The notes beneath the pieces are model-generated. The model had not been told where the DNA came from. It did no database searches and saw only the letters and a list, made by a program, of their open reading frames with translations. From JASMHC01 sp964453855 (GTDB taxonomy: Bacteria > Pseudomonadota > Alphaproteobacteria > Rhodobacterales > Rhodobacteraceae), in assembly GCA_964453855.1 (NCBI GenBank), contig CAYVRN010000006.1:1-64000 (forward strand): a stretch of 64,000 bases of DNA, written 5' to 3'. Shown here piece by piece: positions 17,354-26,347 of this stretch (position 1 is the stretch's first letter; each line of letters begins with the position of its first letter). A program made the position numbers and the translations under genes.

Positions 17354-19281
17354 GCGCGCGTTTGGCTGTGAACTTGCGCCACGCCCAGAAGGTCCAGTAC
17401 CTTCGCTTCGATATGCGCGGCGTCCAGTTTGGCAGTGCGGTACATATCCTGCGGTGACGCGTGATCTATGAAGGTATCCGGCAAGAACATTGAGCGGAAC
17501 TTCAAGCCGTGATCAAAGACGCCATTTTCTGACAGAAGCTGTGCCACCAGACTGCCAAAACCACCAACAGCACCTTCTTCGATGGTGATCATCGCGTCAT
17601 GATGTGCGGCCAGATCCAGAATAAGCGTCTCATCCAATGGTTTTGCGAAACGTGCATCAGCGATGGTAGGGGTGATACCTTTCGCGGCTAGGGATTCGGC
17701 CGCTTTTTTCACTTCTTCAAGTCTGGTGCCGAAAGACAGGATTGCCACCTGCGTGCCCTGTTGCACAATGCGGCCCTTGCCGATTTCGATGGGTGTGCCT
17801 GTTTCTGGCAACTCGACGCCCACGCCTTCGCCGCGCGGGTAGCGGAATGCGATGGGTCCTGCGTCATGGGCTGCGGCTGTCGCGACCATATGGACAAGTT
17901 CGGCTTCGTCTGCGGCGGCCATCACCACCATGCCGGGCAGGTTGGACAGAAACGCGATATCAAAGCTACCTGCGTGTGTCGCACCGTCGGCCCCGACCAG
18001 TCCCGCGCGGTCAATTGCAAAGCGAACCGGAAGTCGCTGGATGGCGACGTCATGAACCACTTGATCGTAACCACGTTGCAGGAATGTTGAATAGATCGCG
18101 CAAAACGGGCGCATTCCGCCAGCGGCCAATCCCGCAGCAAAGGTGACCGCGTGCTGTTCGGCAATCCCGACGTCAAAGCAGCGCGATGGATATCGCTCGG
18201 CGAACAGATTAAGGCCGGTTCCGTCCGGCATCGCGGCGGTCACCGCGCAAATGCGGGGATCATGCGCGGCCGCTTTTACCAGATTTTCGCCAAAGACTTT
18301 GGTGTAACTTGGAGCGTTGGAGGGTGATTTCTTTTGCTTGCCCGAGACGACCTCGAATTTCGCAAATGCGTGCCCCCGATCCAAGGCGCTTTCGGCAGGT
18401 GCGTAGCCTTTGCCCTTCTTCGTCAGAACGTGGATCAACGTTGGACCGGTTGCGCGATCACGCACCGTGCGGAGCACAGGAAGCAGTTGTTCCATATCGT
18501 GCCCGTCGATCGGGCCGACATAGGACCAGCCCAATTCTTCGAAAAGCGTGCCCCCGACGGCCATGCCTTTGAGCATTTCTTTTGCCCGCTTTGCCCCTTC
18601 GCGGAAAGGTTCTGGCAACAGGCTGACAGCGCCCTTTGCTGCAGCTTTTAACTCTTGAAACGGCTCTTCTGCATAGAGACGCGAGAGGTAAGACGACAAA
18701 GCGCCAACCGGCGGCGCAATGCTCATTTCGTTGTCGTTCAGGATCACAAACATACGCTTGTTCAAATGGCCAGCGTGGTTCAACGCCTCAAACGCCATTC
18801 CTGCGCTCATCGAGCCGTCGCCAATCACGGCAATCGCATCCCCCAAGCCACCATCGCACTGACCGCCAAGATCGCGTGCCACCGAAAACCCAAGGCCCGC
18901 GCTGATCGAGGTGGAGCTATGCGCCGCGCCGAACGGGTCATAAACGCTTTCCGAGCGTTTGGTGAAGCCCGAAAGACCGTCTTTCTGGCGCAGCGTGCGA
19001 ATGCGATCACGGCGACCCGTCAGGATTTTATGGGGGTAGGACTGGTGTGAAACGTCCCAGATCAGTTTGTCTTTGGGTGTGTTAAAGACCGCATGCAGCG
19101 CGACTGTCAGCTCAACAACGCCAAGACCTGCGCCCAGATGCCCACCGGTTTCTGACACCGCGCTGATGGTTTCTTGCCGAAGTTCATGCGCGACTTGGGT
19201 CAGCTGGCTATCGGAAAGACGCCGCAGATCGTCAGGCGTTTGAACCTGATCCAGCAATGGCGTATTTGGACGTTCCGACAT
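17350..19281 (-). CDS. dxs: 1-deoxy-D-xylulose-5-phosphate synthase
   Basis: First enzyme of the MEP isoprenoid pathway: pyruvate plus glyceraldehyde-3-phosphate to DXP, TPP dependent. The 643-residue transketolase-like protein has the catalytic N-terminal GHLGAGLGVVELTVALHAVF, the TPP/Mg motif GDGSMSAGMAFEALNHAG with NDNEMSI, and the pyrimidine-binding domain DVGIAEQHAVTFAAGLA followed by DRAGLVGADGATHAG. It is the third gene of xseB-ispA-dxs, so the prenyl-transferase and its precursor synthase are co-expressed. The TPP importer with its riboswitch about 8 kb away supplies the cofactor, though that link is only metabolic. Confidence 0.97.
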   Translation of the reverse strand: MSERPNTPLLDQVQTPDDLRRLSDSQLTQVAHELRQETISAVSETGGHLGAGLGVVELTVALHAVFNTPKDKLIWDVSHQSYPHKILTGRRDRIRTLRQKDGLSGFTKRSESVYDPFGAAHSSTSISAGLGFSVARDLGGQCDGGLGDAIAVIGDGSMSAGMAFEALNHAGHLNKRMFVILNDNEMSIAPPVGALSSYLSRLYAEEPFQELKAAAKGAVSLLPEPFREGAKRAKEMLKGMAVGGTLFEELGWSYVGPIDGHDMEQLLPVLRTVRDRATGPTLIHVLTKKGKGYAPAESALDRGHAFAKFEVVSGKQKKSPSNAPSYTKVFGENLVKAAAHDPRICAVTAAMPDGTGLNLFAERYPSRCFDVGIAEQHAVTFAAGLAAGGMRPFCAIYSTFLQRGYDQVVHDVAIQRLPVRFAIDRAGLVGADGATHAGSFDIAFLSNLPGMVVMAAADEAELVHMVATAAAHDAGPIAFRYPRGEGVGVELPETGTPIEIGKGRIVQQGTQVAILSFGTRLEEVKKAAESLAAKGITPTIADARFAKPLDETLILDLAAHHDAMITIEEGAVGGFGSLVAQLLSENGVFDHGLKFRSMFLPDTFIDHASPQDMYRTAKLDAAHIEAKVLDLLGVAQVHSQTRA

Positions 19282-19302
19282 CTGCCCCCCTTTCGGGCAA
19301 CG

Positions 19303-20169
19303 TTAACTTTTTCGCGCAATAGCGAAGCGGGCGGCTTCCTTCAAGGCTTCTGCCCTGTCTCCGTACACAGATAGGGCGTTTTCCGCCTGCATCACAAGCT
19401 CGGACGCGCGCTGCTTTGCCCCGTTCAGCCCCAGAAGAGATACGAAAGTCGCTTTTCCAGCCTTGGCATCCTTGTTTAGACGCTTGCCGGTTTCGGCCTC
19501 ATTGCCTTCGACGTCTAGAATGTCATCGGCGATCTGAAATGCCAGCCCCATCGCATCGGCGAATTCAGACAGGGCCGAGATTTGCGCCCCCGCCATCCGT
19601 GCGCCAGAGCAGGCCGACCAGCGGATCAGGGCTCCGGTTTTACCTGCTTGCAGGGTGGTGATTTCCGGCAACGTCAGGGGCGAAGACGCTGACTCGGCGG
19701 CGATATCCAAAGCTTGGCCATATACCATCCCCGAAGCGCCTGAGGCCTGTGCCAGTGAAAGACCAAGCTCAACGCGGCGATCAGCAGGCAGGGACGAGTG
19801 CCCCAAAATCAGCTCGAAAGCAAGTGTTTGCAGCGCATCGCCTACCAGAACGGCGGTTGCCTCGTCCCATTTGCGGTGCACTGTCGGCTGACCGCGGCGC
19901 AAGTCATCGTCGTCCATACATGGCAGGTCATCGTGAACAAGCGAATAGGCGTGCAGGCATTCGATAGCCGCGGCCGAGGGCAGGGCATCTTCGCGTGCAA
20001 TACCGTGCAACTCAGCGGACTCTAGAACCAGAAATGCCCGCAGACGTTTACCGCCAGTGGCGGTATAGGCCATCGCCTGCTGTAAGTCGCCAGAGGGCAG
20101 CGCTTGGATTGTTCGATCAATATAAGCTTGGACATCCGAAGCTGCCCTTGCCAGTTTTTCCTGAAACAC
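19303..20169 (-). CDS. ispA: Polyprenyl (farnesyl/geranylgeranyl) diphosphate synthase
   Basis: Condenses IPP with allylic diphosphates. The 288-residue protein has the first aspartate-rich motif DDLPCMDDDDLRRG and the second DDILDVEG, plus GGKRLRAFLV near the N-terminus. Length and context (xseB-ispA-dxs) point to the farnesyl-diphosphate type. The start appears to be GTG at 20169, four nucleotides after the xseB stop; a downstream ATG would lose the N-terminal helix. Confidence 0.93.
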   Translation of the reverse strand: MFQEKLARAASDVQAYIDRTIQALPSGDLQQAMAYTATGGKRLRAFLVLESAELHGIAREDALPSAAAIECLHAYSLVHDDLPCMDDDDLRRGQPTVHRKWDEATAVLVGDALQTLAFELILGHSSLPADRRVELGLSLAQASGASGMVYGQALDIAAESASSPLTLPEITTLQAGKTGALIRWSACSGARMAGAQISALSEFADAMGLAFQIADDILDVEGNEAETGKRLNKDAKAGKATFVSLLGLNGAKQRASELVMQAENALSVYGDRAEALKEAARFAIARKS

Positions 20170-20173
20170 GACC

Positions 20174-20416
20174 TTACAGGCCTTCGACAGGTTTCAAGCC
20201 GTCGGGTTGGCCGTCTTCGCCCAAGGTAATCTGGGCAACTTTCTCTTCAGCGGCTTTCAGCTTTTCTTCGCAGTGTTTTTTCAACTCGGCACCACGTTGA
20301 TACAGCTTGATCGAGTCCTCTAGCGCAACGTCGCCGCGCTCAAGATCAGACACAACTTTTTCAAGCTCGCGCATTGCGTCTTCAAAGCTCATTTCAGCGA
20401 CGTTGTTTTCGGCCAT
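20174..20416 (-). CDS. xseB: Exodeoxyribonuclease VII small subunit
   Basis: An 80-residue protein; XseB partners XseA to degrade single-stranded DNA. The family core MSFEDAMRELEKVVSDLERGDVALEDSIKLYQRG is clear, followed by a lysine-rich helix HCEEKLKAAEEKVAQI. First gene of the xseB-ispA-dxs unit. The start ATG 20416 has GAGAG upstream. Confidence 0.95.
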   Translation of the reverse strand: MAENNVAEMSFEDAMRELEKVVSDLERGDVALEDSIKLYQRGAELKKHCEEKLKAAEEKVAQITLGEDGQPDGLKPVEGL

Positions 20417-20493
20417 GCGACTCTCTCCGGTTTCATCTGGATCAGTTTAGGCCGCTGACTGGCAGGGTGCAATTCGATCGTGAAAGAATATCC

Positions 20494-21819
20494 CTAGCCA
20501 GATGGATGAGGAGCCAAGCACGCACGCAATTTTAAAAAGCTTTCGGCAACTCCGGCATCAGAGGTTTGCCCCATAAACGTGTCTAATGCGGGCCAAAGCG
20601 CGACCGCCCGATCCAGCACAGCATCCGTTCCGGGAGCATAGAGGCCCGAGCGGACCATCGCTTCGGAGCGCTCATAGCTACCAAGTAACGATCGAACCTC
20701 GGTTATAAGGGCGTTTTCGCTTTCACTGGCCGCATGGGGCAACGAGCGAGAGACGGAGCGCAACAGATCAATGGCGGGAAATCGCCCGCGCTCTGCAATG
20801 TCGCGGCTCAGAACGATGTGCCCGTCCAGAACACCCCGCATGGTGTCGGCAATCGGACCATCAAAATCCGAGCCCTCGACCAAAACGGTCATCACCGCAG
20901 TAATATCTCCACTGTCGCCAACCCCCGGACCAGCGCGTTCGCAAAGCTGCATGATCTGTTGCGAGGTGCTGGCAGGGAAGCCACGCAATGCGGACAGTTC
21001 GCCCGCAGCGGATGAGATTTCGCGGTGGGCTTCGGCAAATCTGGTGATCGAGTCCGCAAGGAGCAGAACCTGATTCCCGCGATCTCGGAAGTATTCGGCC
21101 AACGCCATCGCGGTCTTGGCGCACTTTCGACGCAGGATTGCAGGCATGTCAGACGTGGCGGCTACGACGATCGTGCGTTGCATGCCGTGCTTCCCCAAAG
21201 TTGTGCGAACAAAATCCTGCACTTCACGCCCGCGCTCTCCGATCAGGGCGACGATAGTCACGTCAGCCTCCATTGATCTGGCCAGTCGTCCAAGCATCAT
21301 TGACTTCCCGACACCTGATCCAGCGAAAAGCCCGACCCTTTGTCCCTCTACTACGGGTAAGACGGTGTTCAAAGCCGCAAGGCCCGTAGCCTTGCGTTCA
21401 CCCAAAGGGTGGCGTAGCCCGGGCGATGGTGGGGGTGAATCGATGGGCACCGCGACAGTTCCGGATGTAATCGGGATATTATCCAGCGGCTTGCCCCTGG
21501 GGTCGATGACGCGGCCCAGCCAAGAAGGATCGGGAAAAATTTCCCTTTCACCAAGAAGAATGACCTTGTCGAACAAGGTTATATTTTTCGGATTATCTTC
21601 GGGTAGAAGCGTAATTTCCGAGTCGTTTATGGCGATCACCTCGGCCTCGAGCGGCGGGCAGTCCTTGCGCCGGATGACCACCTCATCCCCGATGCGTGCC
21701 ACGTCGGAAAGACCAGTGACCTGAATGACCGAGGGAGATATTCGCGTCACCCGCCCCACTCTGGACTGTGTTTTCAGTCGAGACACGCCTGCAGACAGGC
21801 ACTCAAGCTCGGGCAGCAT
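20494..21819 (-). CDS. fliI: Flagellar export ATPase FliI
   Basis: Hexameric ATPase that energises flagellar type III export. The 441-residue protein has the F1-beta-like Walker A GLFAGSGVGKSMMLG, catalytic GERGREVQDF, Walker B LLLADSITRFAEAHREI and the arginine region of the SSxLxRGFPxS-type loop (LSALRGFPASTSQ). Start ATG 21819 is chosen because GGGAG lies 8 nt upstream; the GTG at 21828 directly abuts that site. It is transcribed divergently from flgB; the short gap between them contains a CtrA-like site. Confidence 0.95.
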   Translation of the reverse strand: MLPELECLSAGVSRLKTQSRVGRVTRISPSVIQVTGLSDVARIGDEVVIRRKDCPPLEAEVIAINDSEITLLPEDNPKNITLFDKVILLGEREIFPDPSWLGRVIDPRGKPLDNIPITSGTVAVPIDSPPPSPGLRHPLGERKATGLAALNTVLPVVEGQRVGLFAGSGVGKSMMLGRLARSMEADVTIVALIGERGREVQDFVRTTLGKHGMQRTIVVAATSDMPAILRRKCAKTAMALAEYFRDRGNQVLLLADSITRFAEAHREISSAAGELSALRGFPASTSQQIMQLCERAGPGVGDSGDITAVMTVLVEGSDFDGPIADTMRGVLDGHIVLSRDIAERGRFPAIDLLRSVSRSLPHAASESENALITEVRSLLGSYERSEAMVRSGLYAPGTDAVLDRAVALWPALDTFMGQTSDAGVAESFLKLRACLAPHPSG

Positions 21820-21870
21820 TCTGCGCACTCCCTATCAATGATCTGAAAACCATTTCTAAAGGAATCAGGG

Positions 21871-21885
21871 TTAAACCTTGATTTA
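21871..21885 (+). promoter_or_regulatory. Candidate CtrA-binding site between fliI and flgB
   Basis: TTAA, seven bases, then TTTA: one mismatch from the alphaproteobacterial CtrA consensus TTAA-N7-TTAA. It sits 24 nt upstream of the flgB start codon and 51 nt upstream of fliI, inside a near-palindrome (21864-21882). CtrA is known to control flagellar genes in roseobacters. Function here is inference; a single site with a mismatch can occur by chance in this AT-rich gap. Confidence 0.35.
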
Positions 21886-21908
21886 TGAAAGCAAGGGAGA
21901 AGCCCTTA

Positions 21909-22292
21909 ATGTTTGGAAACATAGAATTGTTTCGCCTGTCACAGGCAATGGCCACGCATGCCTCAACACGCCTTGGCGTCATTGCGCAGAATGTTGCGAA
22001 TGCCGACACCCCCGGATACCGGGGTCAGGACACTGTTGCCTTCACCCCCGATCTGGACCGCGCTCAAGCCTCGGCTTCCATGCGTCAGACACGGCACGGG
22101 CATATTTCTTCTCTTTCCCGCAATTCGCAGGTTCTAGCGTCACAAGACACCGAGCTTTCCCCGAACGGCAACTCGGTCAGTGTCGAAAAGGAACTACTGA
22201 AAGCTGCACAGGTTCAGTCGCAGCATGATCGGGCTTTGGCTGTCTACAAAAGCGCCATGACCATTCTGCGTACCAGCATCGGTAGAAGGTAG
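21909..22292 (+). CDS. flgB: Flagellar basal-body rod protein FlgB
   Basis: Proximal rod subunit, 127 residues. The rod signature ASTRLGVIAQNVANADTPGYRGQD (the ANxxTPGY motif) lies near the N-terminus and the C-terminal helix LKAAQVQSQHDRALAVYKSAMTILRTSIG is typical. The frame opens at ATG 21885, but AAGGGAG at 21893-21899 fits the ATG at 21909 (MFGNIELFRLSQAM). First gene of the flgB-fliL operon. Confidence 0.93.
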   Translation: MFGNIELFRLSQAMATHASTRLGVIAQNVANADTPGYRGQDTVAFTPDLDRAQASASMRQTRHGHISSLSRNSQVLASQDTELSPNGNSVSVEKELLKAAQVQSQHDRALAVYKSAMTILRTSIGRR

Positions 22293-22295
22293 GAT

Positions 22296-22676
22296 ATGAA
22301 TAGTCTTTTAAAATCTATGGCAACAGCCACCAGCGGACTTGATGCACAAGCCGCTCGCTTGCGGAATGTTTCTGAAAACGTCGCAAACTCGGATACGCCA
22401 GGGTATCGCCGCAAAACGGTGGAATTTCTTGCTGACGCCCGCGACCACACGGTTTCAACTGGTCGTGTGATCTTGGACCGAAGCGATCTGAAGCAAGTCT
22501 TCGATCCCGCGCATCCAATGGCCGACGAAGACGGCTCGTATCTGGGGTCAAACGTCAACCTGATCGTCGAGTTGGCAGACGCCCGCGAAGCACAACGCAG
22601 CTACGAGGCGAACCTGAAACTTTTCAAGCAAGCCCGCGATATGTCTTCGCAATTGCTTGATTTACTTCGCCGATAG
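22296..22676 (+). CDS. flgC: Flagellar basal-body rod protein FlgC
   Basis: Proximal rod subunit, 126 residues. N-terminal helix with LRNVSENVANSDTPGYRRK and the C-terminal ELADAREAQRSYEANLKLFKQARDM, the pair of coiled-coil ends that define axial proteins. It follows flgB with 3 nt between stop and start and precedes fliE, so assembly partners are co-translated. Confidence 0.95.
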   Translation: MNSLLKSMATATSGLDAQAARLRNVSENVANSDTPGYRRKTVEFLADARDHTVSTGRVILDRSDLKQVFDPAHPMADEDGSYLGSNVNLIVELADAREAQRSYEANLKLFKQARDMSSQLLDLLRR

Positions 22677-22685
22677 GGGAAAACC

Positions 22686-22964
22686 ATGATCGAAGCATCT
22701 CAACTTGCCGCACAAAAATACTCCGCCTTGCGGGGATCAATCTCGGCGAACCCTCTGCCACAGAACACATCAAGTCCGTTACAGGACTTTGCGACCACTC
22801 TGAAACAGGGTGAGGTCGCTGCTACATCAGCGCTGACAACAAATGTTGATCCCCACGCCTATGTCAAAGCGCTCGCGCAGACTGAATTGGCGGTCGAGGC
22901 GGCGGTCACCGTGCGCGACAAGGTTGTTGAGGCCTATCAGGAAATTCTCAGGATGCCGGTGTGA
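22686..22964 (+). CDS. fliE: Flagellar hook-basal body protein FliE
   Basis: Small (92-residue) MS-ring/rod junction protein. The family core FATTLKQGEVAATSALTTNVDPHAYVKALAQTELAVEAAVTVRDKVVEAYQEILRMPV matches FliE, ending in the conserved EILRMPV. The stop overlaps the fliQ start, consistent with coupled translation. Confidence 0.93.
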   Translation: MIEASQLAAQKYSALRGSISANPLPQNTSSPLQDFATTLKQGEVAATSALTTNVDPHAYVKALAQTELAVEAAVTVRDKVVEAYQEILRMPV

Positions 22965-23233
22965 TGATGACCGAGGTGATCTTTTTCGATACCCTGCGCC
23001 AGGCCCTGTGGGTGGCCGTGCGTGTCGCCTTTCCCATCCTAAGCGTTGCGTTGGCGACAGGTTTGTTTATTGGCCTTTTCCAGGCGCTGACCTCAATTCA
23101 GGAAATGACCCTGACCTTCGTTCCAAAACTGGTCGCTATGCTCGCGGTGTTCTGGGTCAGCATGGATTTCATGTCAGGCGTTTTGATCAGCCTGTTCCAC
23201 GACACCATTTTGCCCCTGATGAGCGGGATTTGA
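22964..23233 (+). CDS. fliQ: Flagellar export apparatus protein FliQ
   Basis: Two-helix inner-membrane component of the export gate, 89 residues. Helices LWVAVRVAFPILSVALATGLFIGLF and VPKLVAMLAVFWVSMDFMSGVLI enclose the conserved QALTSIQEMTLTFVPK loop. Candidate starts are GTG 22961, ATG 22964 and ATG 22967; I chose 22964, which overlaps the fliE stop by one base. fliP, fliR, flhA and flhB are not in this window, so the gate genes must lie elsewhere. Confidence 0.92.
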   Translation: MMTEVIFFDTLRQALWVAVRVAFPILSVALATGLFIGLFQALTSIQEMTLTFVPKLVAMLAVFWVSMDFMSGVLISLFHDTILPLMSGI

Positions 23234-23234
23234 A

Positions 23235-23948
23235 ATGGAAAACACCTTCTATTCGACCATCACGCGCCAAAGCGGTCTTTTGCAGGAAATGCAGGTGATC
23301 GCCAACAACATTGCGAATATGTCCACCCGTGGGTTTCGACAGCAGGGTGTGGTGTTTTCGGAATTTGTTCGAAAAACGGGTGACGGCCCGTCGCTCTCAA
23401 TGGCTATCGCAAACACCAATAGCACCGCCTTTGCAGGCGGAGAGCTGACTCAGACCAACAACCCTTTCGACTTTGCCATAGAGGGAGTGGGGTTTTTTCT
23501 TGTCGAAACTGAACAAGGTGTTCGTCTTACGCGGGCTGGCAGTTTTCAACCAACTGCTCAGGGCGAGCTTTTGTCACCCGAAGGTTTCCGGCTTCTGGAT
23601 GTTGCGGAATCTCCGGTTCGCATCTCTGGCGATGTCAGCGAAATCTTTGTGGCACCGGACGGGACAATATCGAACGCACGCCAGCCTCTCACCAAAATCG
23701 GATTGGTTGTTCCGACGAATACAGAAGCGCTACAGCGTGAAGATGGTGTGCTTTTCAATGCAGGCCAGGCGTTTGAGCCCACGGAAGACGCCACCCTACG
23801 ACGCGGCTTTCTGGAAGGATCGAACGTTGATCCGATCCTGCAAATTGCGCGGATGATCGAAGTGCAGCGTGGTTACGAGATGGGGCAAAAGTTTTTGGAC
23901 CGCGAAGACGCCCGTATCCGCGACGCAATGAAATCCTTTACCCGATAG
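23235..23948 (+). CDS. flgF: Flagellar basal-body rod protein FlgF
   Basis: Rod protein, 237 residues. Starts ENTFYSTITRQSGLLQEMQVIANNIANMSTRGFRQQG, the flagellar rod/hook N-terminal domain; contains the NNPFDFAIEGVGFFLVE core and RAGSFQPTAQGEL; ends in the coiled-coil LQIARMIEVQRGYEMGQKFLDRED. Shorter than flgG and placed before it, as in other alphaproteobacteria, which favours FlgF over a second FlgG. It begins one base after the fliQ stop. Confidence 0.9.
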   Translation: MENTFYSTITRQSGLLQEMQVIANNIANMSTRGFRQQGVVFSEFVRKTGDGPSLSMAIANTNSTAFAGGELTQTNNPFDFAIEGVGFFLVETEQGVRLTRAGSFQPTAQGELLSPEGFRLLDVAESPVRISGDVSEIFVAPDGTISNARQPLTKIGLVVPTNTEALQREDGVLFNAGQAFEPTEDATLRRGFLEGSNVDPILQIARMIEVQRGYEMGQKFLDREDARIRDAMKSFTR

Positions 23949-23960
23949 GAAGATACCCAG

Positions 23961-24746
23961 ATGAGAGCCTTAAAAATTGCCGCCACCGGCATGAGCGCCC
24001 AACAGCTGCGGGTCGAGGTGATTTCCAACAACCTCGCCAATATGAACACTACCGGCTACAACGCGCGCCGCGCTGAATTTTCGGACCTTCATTATCAACA
24101 GCAAACCCGCGCTGGGACCATCAATGCCACCGATGGAACGCGGCTTCCAACGGGTGTGCAGTTGGGGCTTGGGGTGCGACCTTCTGCGGTAACGGTCAAT
24201 CTTGCGCAGGGAGCATTGTCCGAAACAGGTGGCGATCTGGATTTGGCCATTGAAGGCGGTGGATATTTTGAGGTCTTGCTACCCTCTGGGCAATCAGCCT
24301 TTACACGCGACGGCAGCTTCAAGCGGTCAGCCGAAGGGGTGATCGTAACATCCGACGGGTTTCCTGTTGCCCCAGAGGTCGTGGTGCCACCGGATGCGAG
24401 CAGCGTCGCGATCAACGCTAGCGGCGAGGTTTATGCCTACTTCGCGGGACAGGTCGATGCCCGGCTAATGGGGCAGATCTCGCTTGCCGGCTTCTCGAAC
24501 CCGAAGGGGCTTGAGGCGATGGGCTCAAACCTGTTTTTGGAAACGGCAGCATCCGGTCCGGCTAATTCGGCAACCCCGGGCGAGGATAGTCTAGGGACAC
24601 TCAGACAGGGGTATCTCGAGGACAGCTCAGTCGATGCGGTCCGCGAGGTCACCGAGTTGATCGAGGCACAGCGGGGATATGAGATGAACGCCAAGGTCAT
24701 ATCAGCTGCTGACCAGATGATGGGCGCGACCTCGCAGGTGCGGTGA
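23961..24746 (+). CDS. flgG: Flagellar distal rod protein FlgG
   Basis: The 261-residue length is the standard FlgG size. N-terminus MRALKIAATGMSAQQLRVEVISNNLANMNTTGYNARRAEF; core GGDLDLAIEGGGYFEV and FTRDGSFKRSAEGVIVTSDGF; C-terminus SSVDAVREVTELIEAQRGYEMNAKVI. The stop overlaps the flgA ATG by one base. Confidence 0.96.
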   Translation: MRALKIAATGMSAQQLRVEVISNNLANMNTTGYNARRAEFSDLHYQQQTRAGTINATDGTRLPTGVQLGLGVRPSAVTVNLAQGALSETGGDLDLAIEGGGYFEVLLPSGQSAFTRDGSFKRSAEGVIVTSDGFPVAPEVVVPPDASSVAINASGEVYAYFAGQVDARLMGQISLAGFSNPKGLEAMGSNLFLETAASGPANSATPGEDSLGTLRQGYLEDSSVDAVREVTELIEAQRGYEMNAKVISAADQMMGATSQVR

Positions 24747-25168
24747 TGCGGGTTATTGTTCTGATACTGTTGTTGATTGCGGGCGTCGCGCAGGCTGATA
24801 CGGTTCTGGCTGTGCGCACAATCCCCGCACGTCAAGTTATCCTACTCGATGATGTCAAAATCAGCACCGGTGATGTTGCGGGACATGCCTCTGAATTTTC
24901 GCAAGTTGTCGGCATGGAAGTGAACACAACAATCTACGCTGACCGCCCCATTGCCCTGACCCAACTAGCTAACCCCGCGATTATTGAGCGCAACCAGTTG
25001 GTGACTCTCGTTTTCTGGCGATCTGGTCTTGAGATTGAAACGGATGGTCGCGCCCTTGATCGTGGGGGCGTCGGGTCACGTGTCAGGGTTATGAACCAAA
25101 CCTCTCGTAACACAGTAATCGGCGTGATCGCGGACGACGGTCGGATCATCGTCGGGGCAGCGCCATGA
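24746..25168 (+). CDS. flgA: Flagellar P-ring assembly chaperone FlgA
   Basis: Periplasmic chaperone for the P-ring protein FlgI, 140 residues. Signal peptide MRVIVLILLLIAGVAQAD, then the SAF-like domain: VLAVRTIPARQVILLDDV and GMEVNTTIYADRPIALTQL, ending with GSRVRVMNQTSRNTVIGVI, the strand pattern of FlgA. It is shorter than enteric FlgA and lacks the N-terminal extension, as is common in alphaproteobacteria. Start ATG 24746 rather than GTG 24743. Confidence 0.9.
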   Translation: MRVIVLILLLIAGVAQADTVLAVRTIPARQVILLDDVKISTGDVAGHASEFSQVVGMEVNTTIYADRPIALTQLANPAIIERNQLVTLVFWRSGLEIETDGRALDRGGVGSRVRVMNQTSRNTVIGVIADDGRIIVGAAP

Positions 25169-25854
25169 TCCGGACAGCACTTGCACTGATCCTGTTGCTG
25201 ACCGCATGCGGGTCCGAATTTCGGGTACAAGAACAGGCGTCTGAGACGACCGATTTTATCGTGCCGCTGCCCGTTGTAACAGAAACGGGCAGCAGCGCCG
25301 TGTCATCGTTGTGGCGTCAGGACCGCTCTGCATTATTTGGAGACCCCCGCGCCAAGAGCGTAGGAGACATCCTGACCGTTGTGATCGAAATCAACGATTC
25401 TGCCGAGTTTTCAAACGCCTCAAACGCATCACGCAACGACTCGAGCGGTTTATCCCTTGTCGGACTGTTTGGCATACCGCAGCGACTACAGGCGGATTTG
25501 CCCCAAGGCGCAACATCCGAAAATGCAGTTGAGGTCAGCAGCGGAAATTCCTCGGACGCCGATGGGAGCATCCGCAGGAACGAAAAACTGGCCCTGCGCG
25601 TTGCCGCGACGGTTGTCGAGGTGCTGCCCAATCAGGCGCTTCGTGTTTTTGGCCGCCAAGAGGTACAGCTTAATTTCGAGACCCGCTTGCTTCAGGTCGA
25701 CGGGATTATCCGCCCCGAGGACATCAGCCGCCACAACGAGATAACCTACGACAAAATTGCCCAAGCCAGCATTTCCTACGGCGGTCTAGGGCAAATCAAC
25801 AACATGCACCGCCCCAAACTGGGCACTCAGGTGCTGACGTATCTTCCCTTTTAA
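25165..25854 (+). CDS. flgH: Flagellar L-ring protein FlgH
   Basis: Outer-membrane lipoprotein ring of the flagellum, 229 residues. A lipoprotein signal (MIRTALALILLLTACGS) has its lipobox cysteine at residue 15. SLWRQDRSALFGDPRAKSVGDILTVVIEINDSAEFSN is the FlgH N-terminal motif, and VVEVLPNQALRVFGRQEVQLNFE and RPEDISRHNEITYDKIAQASISYGG the C-terminal one. The start overlaps the flgA stop (4 nt). Confidence 0.95.
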   Translation: MIRTALALILLLTACGSEFRVQEQASETTDFIVPLPVVTETGSSAVSSLWRQDRSALFGDPRAKSVGDILTVVIEINDSAEFSNASNASRNDSSGLSLVGLFGIPQRLQADLPQGATSENAVEVSSGNSSDADGSIRRNEKLALRVAATVVEVLPNQALRVFGRQEVQLNFETRLLQVDGIIRPEDISRHNEITYDKIAQASISYGGLGQINNMHRPKLGTQVLTYLPF

Positions 25855-25864
25855 CAGGCGCATT

Positions 25865-26347
25865 ATGAAAAAGCTCCTTCCGGTTCTGTTTGTCTTGTTT
25901 GGTCTTGCTGTGGGGGCAGCTGCCGGTGTTTTCGTGCCGAAAAAGGAAGAGGCTGAAACAACGGATGTAAGTGAATGCACGCCTTCCGAAGACCAAGAGG
26001 TAGCCGGATCGGTTGAAAACTTTGACACCGAATATGTGAAGCTTAACAATCAGTTTGTGGTACCGGTGGTCAGTGACGATCTCATCAAATCGCTCGTGGT
26101 TCTGTCTTTGAGCATCGAAATCAAGGAAGGCATGGCCGAGGTTGTTTACGCGGTCGAACCGAAGCTTCGGGACAGCTTTCTACAGGTGCTTTTCGATTAC
26201 GCCCACTTGGGCGGTTTTGACGGTGCGTTCACCAATTCCGACAACGTCATCCGTCTGAAAGAACAGCTTTATCGATCGGCGAAGGATATTCTCGGGACTG
26301 ACATAAAGTCCGTTTTAATCGTGGATTTTGTCCGACAGGATGCATGA
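25865..26347 (+). CDS. fliL: Flagellar basal body-associated protein FliL
   Basis: Single-pass inner-membrane protein near the stator, 160 residues. An N-terminal helix (LLPVLFVLFGLAVGAAAGVFVPK) is followed by an acidic linker. The periplasmic domain has YVKLNNQFVVPVV and LSLSIEIKEG, then a C-terminal ILGTDIKSVLIVDFVRQDA, matching the alphaproteobacterial FliL-like group. It closes the operon; no clear terminator is seen after it. Confidence 0.85.
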   Translation: MKKLLPVLFVLFGLAVGAAAGVFVPKKEEAETTDVSECTPSEDQEVAGSVENFDTEYVKLNNQFVVPVVSDDLIKSLVVLSLSIEIKEGMAEVVYAVEPKLRDSFLQVLFDYAHLGGFDGAFTNSDNVIRLKEQLYRSAKDILGTDIKSVLIVDFVRQDA

